DNA from: Phoronis ovalis
Lineage: Eukaryota > Phoronida > Phoronidae
Direction of reading: 5' to 3'
Length of the DNA stretch: 12,437 nucleotides
NCBI GenBank assembly: GCA_028565635.1
Contig: JAOXYB010024781.1
Span: forward strand, 3,695-16,131
Below, piece by piece: positions 8,074 to 12,437 of the stretch. The notes under the pieces are model-generated. The model worked only from the letters and a program-made list of their open reading frames with translations. It had not been told where the DNA came from and did not search any database. Positions within the stretch are counted from its first letter, which is position 1. Every line of letters starts with the position of its first letter. Both the position numbers and the translations under genes were made by a program.

Positions 8074-10473
8074 GAAATGTAAACACTGTTCAGCTGCCCT
8101 CCCTGTAGGAGTCCAAGGTAAAACAGTTGTAATGTAGTAAATTACTATACAGATACCTATTTGGAGAAAAATAGTAATAACTAATAATTGAATTTAACCA
8201 ATTCCAATAAATAGAAAAAGGATTACTAACAAAAAATTGAAGGTACAATTTAAAAAATATGAAAAACATTTATTGCATGTGGGGAATCTGCTGCTTGCCA
8301 TGTGAAATTCAAAAGCAGAATCATAATTGTATATTATAAATTTTAGGTATGCATAAATATTTCAAATGCTTTTATATAGGAGGGTACCACAGCAAGACAT
8401 GTCATCCGTAAAATATAAATAACTTTTTGTAGATATCTGAGTAATGAAGTTGATAATAGTTCATTGCATAGGTAATTGATATCTATTTGGTAAATTTTCT
8501 CAGTAACGTCTGTATCTCTACTTTATGGTCTAGTTGACAATATTTCGCTTTACTTGTTCTCGTTTAATGAATGGGTAAAACATGCTATTATTCGACAGTT
8601 ATGCAGTCGCTTTGAAAAAAGAAGCATGGTAATTTTTCTTTAATCATAGCCTGGTGGAAGTTTACCCGAAGGAATATAATTAATTAGGTATATTTTGTTC
8701 TTTAAACTATCATCCTGCTACTTTATATTTAATTGTAAAAAAATCTGTTTTATTACCAACATAATTTGTTAGTTATTGATGACAACTTTTTGATCTATTT
8801 TATTGTTTTACTTGTAATTTACTTGTCATATTAAGTAAATTTACAGAACGTGACACAGTCTGTCTTGGCATGTCTGTGTCTGTGCTTTAAAGGATAATTG
8901 ACAAAGTTTGGCATGTAACAACAATATGATTATCATGTCTTTGGTCTTTAGTTGGATATATGGCTTAATTTTTTTTATCTTAAAATATTTAAAGCCAGGA
9001 GGCTGAGCCTATACTTAAACATGTACTGTGGATTTCACCATGTACATGTAGTGTGTATAAGTATAATGCTAGGAGTGTAGTGTGTGTGTCTTTTCAACAT
9101 TGCCCGAGTCCTATTTTTCATTATGCCTCTTAAGTCAGTTTTGTAATGATAAGAATAACATGAATTATGTTTGATAAATTCAAATGCTCAGTGTGGATTC
9201 ATTTTCATCAAGTACTAAAAAGCTAAACATTTGAATTGTTCAAATGTATTATGTGTAGAAAAACAATAAAATCTGTTTTATTTTAAAAAGGGCAACTAAC
9301 CATTTTTTTGTTTTAATTATATCACTTACTGTTAGCACAATGAAATCTATTTCAATGTTTAATGAGAAAAAACAGGCTTTTTTTATTTGGATTTTTTCAT
9401 TAAGATATTAAATTACAATTTTTACACCTTTTGAAGCAATTTACAAGTCTAATGTTTATTGATTGTGATTTAACATTCTGCACATACACTATTTTTTCAA
9501 AAACAAACCAGTATAAATTTGCATGCCAACGGGAACCTAACATTAAGGCACATGCTAATTTATCAATATCGGTAATTAGATATTTAATGTATTATTTTAA
9601 TAGCTAGATGTATGACCATTCAAATATATTAAATGCTCTTTTTGCTCTGTTGGTTCCAATGTTGTGTAGAGTTCTGGTATAACCCTCAGGTATTTTGTTG
9701 TTCAGTGATATTAACTGTTACACACATTTTTATGTAAAAGAAAGTGCATAGAATATTTAAATAATAGGGAAATTTAATGGTATACATTTCATTTTTACCA
9801 AACACCTGCACAGTGTCACATATATTTAGAGTATAGCCTGTTTAGGGTTATCCATCTGTGCTGAAAAATGATTTGAGGAAGCATGGTAAGTTGAATAAGC
9901 ATCCTTCTATATATTTCTAGACCTCAAGCGAACAAGGTTTCTTTCAGTTATCACCTTCTTTCACCTTGTGTTATTTTAAATGCTGTGTATGTCTGGCATT
10001 TGTCAAGACAGCTTCTGCACAGACGTGACTGCAGGATTTTACTGCTAAATGTCATCACACATGTGGCTTTTGTTGGATTTACATATAAAACAAAGCAAAA
10101 AGTGTTATTTGTGACAACTTGCTTTCTTTAACATTTAGTTGGGAGACAGTTTGACAGTTTTGTGCACACCAAGAGGAAGCTTTGCTGAATAAGTTGTTTC
10201 CAAGTGTTTTATGGTTGTTGGTGTTGTACTATGAGTTGAAAAACTTATGATTAGTAATTTTTCTGTAAAAGAAATTATAATGTCAAATACCTGTATCACC
10301 AAAAGAACATGTTATAAAAAAATTGAAAAAAAATTCTTTTTCATGGTACTAAAACAAAAGAAAATTTTAATTAGCAGAAGTTCAGAGTATTTTGTTCTTC
10401 TGTTTGATATTTTATGCAATAATTTTATCTGATATTTTAAAGAATAACTATAAATTATTTTGTATATTTTTAG
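8074..10473 (+). other. Last part of large intron, no supported exon
   Basis: This is AT-rich, CpG-poor sequence ending in a T-rich acceptor (TATTTTTAG) at 10473. GACACAG (8852-8858) faces CTGTGTC (8874-8880), a modest hairpin. A possible micro-exon at 9846-9885 has TTTAG before it and gtaagt after it, but it introduces a stop in the gene's frame. Open frame 10247-10432 is Lys/Ile/Phe-rich and looks like chance in AT-rich DNA. Confidence 0.4.
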
Positions 10474-10639
10474 TCGCAGACGTAGAATGGATGTGAAGAA
10501 TTCTAAAGGGGAAACAAGAAATAAGTTACAGAGCTCCCATCCTCAATTGCATATTCCATCTCATACCAAATCACAGATACATCTGCCACATTTACCGCCC
10601 GTCCAAGTGACTAAGACGGCCTACTCTCTTACAGCACAG
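10474..10639 (+). CDS. Internal exon of an unrecognised split gene
   Basis: This 166-nt exon has a T-rich acceptor ending TAG and a good donor, CAG followed by gtaaga. The first base completes a Ser codon begun in the exon at 2845-2913, and 55 full codons follow, ending in phase 0. The protein segment begins RRRRMDVKNSKGE, a basic cluster that could act as a nuclear-localisation patch. It continues as a Ser/His/Pro/Gln-rich, probably disordered stretch with five His, and ends TAYSLTAQ. There is no signal peptide, membrane segment or catalytic motif. GC content is clearly higher than in the flanking introns, with several CpGs. An ATG at 10487 could also serve as a start if this were the first coding exon. 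I do not recognise the gene; the remaining exons lie to the right of the window. Confidence 0.6.
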
Positions 10640-10993
10640 GTAAGACATTGGTGATAACTAGTGTGACCCTTTTCAGCTTAATTTATTCAAACTAGGAAGG
10701 TTAAGATGTTTCACATACATGTAAAATGTTTGGATGAAATCATCTCTGCAACTGTTTTGGAATATTTAAGCAATTTCAGAAATTTTACCTTGAATTCCAA
10801 ATGACCTTTTGACCTCACAACAAAGCTGCAAAAAATAAAATGTACTAAACTAATAGGTTTGCTACCTTACAGCAGCAATCCTGATAATGAAGTAACTCGA
10901 TCACAATGTATATTATATTGGTTTCTTCAAAATTTCAGCTAGCTATATCCTAAATATGGTTGCAATTAAGGGCATGGTACTATACATCCCAAA
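10640..10993 (+). other. Intron after exon 10474-10639
   Basis: This is non-coding sequence between the donor at 10640 and the inserted retrotransposon. It may contain old repeat material around 10740-10980, because it is more mixed in composition than the intron before the exon, but I cannot name a family. The only motif singled out is the TGACCT direct repeat described separately. Confidence 0.4.
10802..10815 (-). promoter_or_regulatory. AGGTCA direct repeat, 2-bp spacing
   Basis: On the minus strand this reads AGGTCA-AA-AGGTCA, a DR2 arrangement of nuclear-receptor half-sites. It is intronic. Runs of similar half-sites also occur inside interspersed repeats, so it may be repeat-derived rather than a working element. 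Confidence 0.2.
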
Positions 10994-11010
10994 TAGTAGT
11001 AGTAGTAGTA
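10994..11010. repeat. (TAG)n microsatellite, 3' tail of the retrotransposon
   Basis: There are five and two-thirds copies of TAG on the plus strand (CTA/TAC on the element strand). The tail follows AATAAAATAAAATAC on the element strand and marks the junction with host sequence ending CATCCCAAA. Confidence 0.8.
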
Positions 11011-11133
11011 TTTTATTTTATTAACGTGACATGTGTTACAACAATTACATATAAATACAATTTTTTTTACATACATATATGAACACCCAGCCACAAGGGC
11101 TAATTAATATGAGTCACACATAGGAAAATAACA

Positions 11134-12437
11134 TTACGGCTTTGCTGTTTGTTGTTGAAGGAATATGTTTTCATTTCTAATTTCATACGCTTCACGGACA
11201 TAATTTGAGAATCTTTTAACTATTCGTTTGTCATTAAAAATAGTAATTAATTTCTGGGTTTCGTCTAAATTCTCATAGTCCACAATATAATCCTTAACAT
11301 CCTTGGTGAAAGCTTTATGGATATTATCATACTTAGTACAAGCAAACAGGAAATGGTTTCATCTTCTATGGAATCATTTTGACACATTTTGCAAATTAAA
11401 CCACAAGTTTGCTAGAACTTTTGGTAGTTTAAAACGCCCCACTTCAATTTGCAATGGTAAAACTCATTGAAAACTCCAGATCTTAATTGGACAATCAGTG
11501 AACTCTGTGATCTTGTCAGATGATGACCTGTCACATAAATTAAGCTCCAGTTCATTATTATTCTTAAATAAGGCATATGTTCTTAATTTTGGTGATTTAT
11601 CATTCCTGAAGTTGCAATGACTGAAATACAGATGAAACTTGTTTCACAATATTTTTTATTGCAAACTCTGAGAATCCACCCCTATTATGAAATATATCTA
11701 ATTCACATTGTTCAAAAATACCCTTGACATAATGACTCAATTCTTTTTGCCTTGTTTACATTGGTCAAAATCCCAATTAAATACATGTTTTGTCAATCTA
11801 TGATCATTCATTGATGTTAATCTGAACCATAGCTTAACAATATTCAGTCTTCTCCTCCTGTATCACCATTAATGGTTGTATTTAATGTGAACCTGTGAAC
11901 ACCGAAAAATGCTCTTTGAGCTCTATTTTGTACTGATTGTGGTTTAACATAGTTGTTGAACATAATTTCTGATTCTGCTAATAAGATTATGTCATCGGCA
12001 TACAAAAGAACACTCACTATATCATAACCACATTTAATACCAAGATTCATGTTTTTAATTTCAACAGCTAGATCATTCAAGTACGTCGAAAAAAGTGTCG
12101 GTGATAATATATCGCCTTGGTGTGCGCCCAGTTCGGTAGTGAACCATGCTGTGTGTATATCATTTATTCTTATTGTACTTTTTGAGGATGGATGTATATT
12201 CTGAATGGCCTTGTACATTTTCCCATAAATACCATATTGACTAAGTTGTACATCATACAATATCTATCAACACTATCAAAAGGTTTAGAAAAGTCAATGA
12301 AGCAAGCAAATGTGTCCCGCCCAGTGATTTTTCTATTCCTAATAATTGAACATAGAACAGATAAATGATCAATACAAGATCTCATTGCACGAAATCCGTT
12401 TTGTTCATCAACTATCAAATTATTTGCATCAAGGAAT
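11134..12437 (-). pseudogene. Retrotransposon ORF2 remnant: reverse transcriptase and C-terminal zinc-finger-like region
   Basis: Family motifs appear in the expected order on the minus strand, but in different frames. From the right edge to about 12250: DEQNGFR and FACFIDFSKPFDSVDR, the motif-A region with its Asp. From about 12250: YGIYGKMYKAIQ, then ELGAHQGDILSP, then LLYADDI with the catalytic YADD at 11991-12002. Near 11965 the reading jumps directly to QNRAQRAFFGVHRFT, which normally lies far downstream of YADD, so an internal deletion is likely. Further left come KLWFRLTSMNDHRL, NDKSPKLRTYALFK, CKMC (11382-11393) and HFLFACTKY (ending at 11355 on its N-terminal side), consistent with a CCHC arrangement. 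The frame changes near 12250, 11850, 11740, 11620, 11520 and 11356, and there is a TAG at 11412-11414. The copy is not functional. It encodes no host protein. Confidence 0.85.

Larger units (their letters stand above)
10994..12437 (-). mobile_element. Non-LTR retrotransposon, 3' part, degraded
   Basis: Read on the minus strand, the sequence enters from the right edge inside a reverse transcriptase. It passes through a C-terminal CCHC-like region to a stop codon (11134-11136), then a UTR of about 120 nt with AATAAA-type hexamers, and ends in a trinucleotide tail. A tail of short tandem repeats rather than long poly(A) is typical of several non-LTR clades (CR1/L2/RTE-like groups). The clade here is not decided. 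The element lies in an intron, antisense to the gene. Its 5' end, and therefore any target-site duplication, is outside the window. Confidence 0.85.

Noticed and set aside
9846-9885. Possible 40-nt micro-exon (TTTAG before, gtaagt after)
   Set aside because: Inserted between the two supported exons it produces a TGA in the gene's frame. The acceptor tract is also weak.
10247-10432. 61-codon plus-strand frame shortly before the exon
   Set aside because: Its Lys/Ile/Phe-rich content is typical of chance translation of AT-rich intron, and it does not join the exon through splice sites.
11844-12418. Functional reverse-transcriptase gene
   Set aside because: Although YADD is intact, frame changes, an internal deletion and a downstream TAG break the coding sequence.

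Overview
The window looks like nuclear DNA of an AT-rich invertebrate animal. Long T-rich non-coding tracts separate very short exons with consensus GT/AG splice sites. A decayed non-LTR retrotransposon sits at the right edge, and CpG is strongly depleted over most of the window but not at the left end. A mollusc, perhaps a bivalve, would fit this picture, but that is inference: no gene here identifies the taxon. There is no prokaryotic gene organisation, no CRISPR array, no rRNA and no complete tRNA.

Layout: (1) 1 to about 1,980 is a CpG-retaining 5' flank with GC-rich patches, a GC-box/EGR-type site, a 12-nt GC palindrome with inverted flanks and a CACGTG E-box. (2) From about 2,000 to beyond 10,640 I read part of one plus-strand split gene. 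It has a possible non-coding exon ending at 2049, an exon at 2845-2913 that carries a plausible ATG at 2882, a 7.56-kb intron, and an exon at 10474-10639. The two coding exons join in compatible phase, and only one of the three frames stays open across the junction. The product is unrecognised; its start is basic (SRRRR) and then rich in Ser, His, Pro and Gln. (3) The large intron holds several repeats of different design: a GC-richer block of old-element character (3953-4405), a roughly 20-bp periodic GGACC/GGTCC array with an inverted-repeat core (4411-4634), a degenerate roughly 33-bp repeat (6761-7169), paired 15-bp units with a CRE-like palindrome (7291-7386), and a cluster of alternating 7-mers (8019-8073). 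(4) From 10994 to the right edge, on the minus strand and so antisense to the gene, lies the 3' part of a dead non-LTR retrotransposon. It has reverse-transcriptase motifs including YADD, a C-terminal CCHC-like region, a stop codon, a short 3' UTR and a trinucleotide-repeat tail.

The strongest integrated picture is a CpG-rich promoter-side flank that gives way, at about 1.75-2.0 kb, to a CpG-poor transcription unit, as expected where gene bodies are methylated in the germline. I found no convincing undescribed multi-gene system. The items most worth a second look are the two-exon gene model, the CpG boundary and the 20-bp array with its strand switch.
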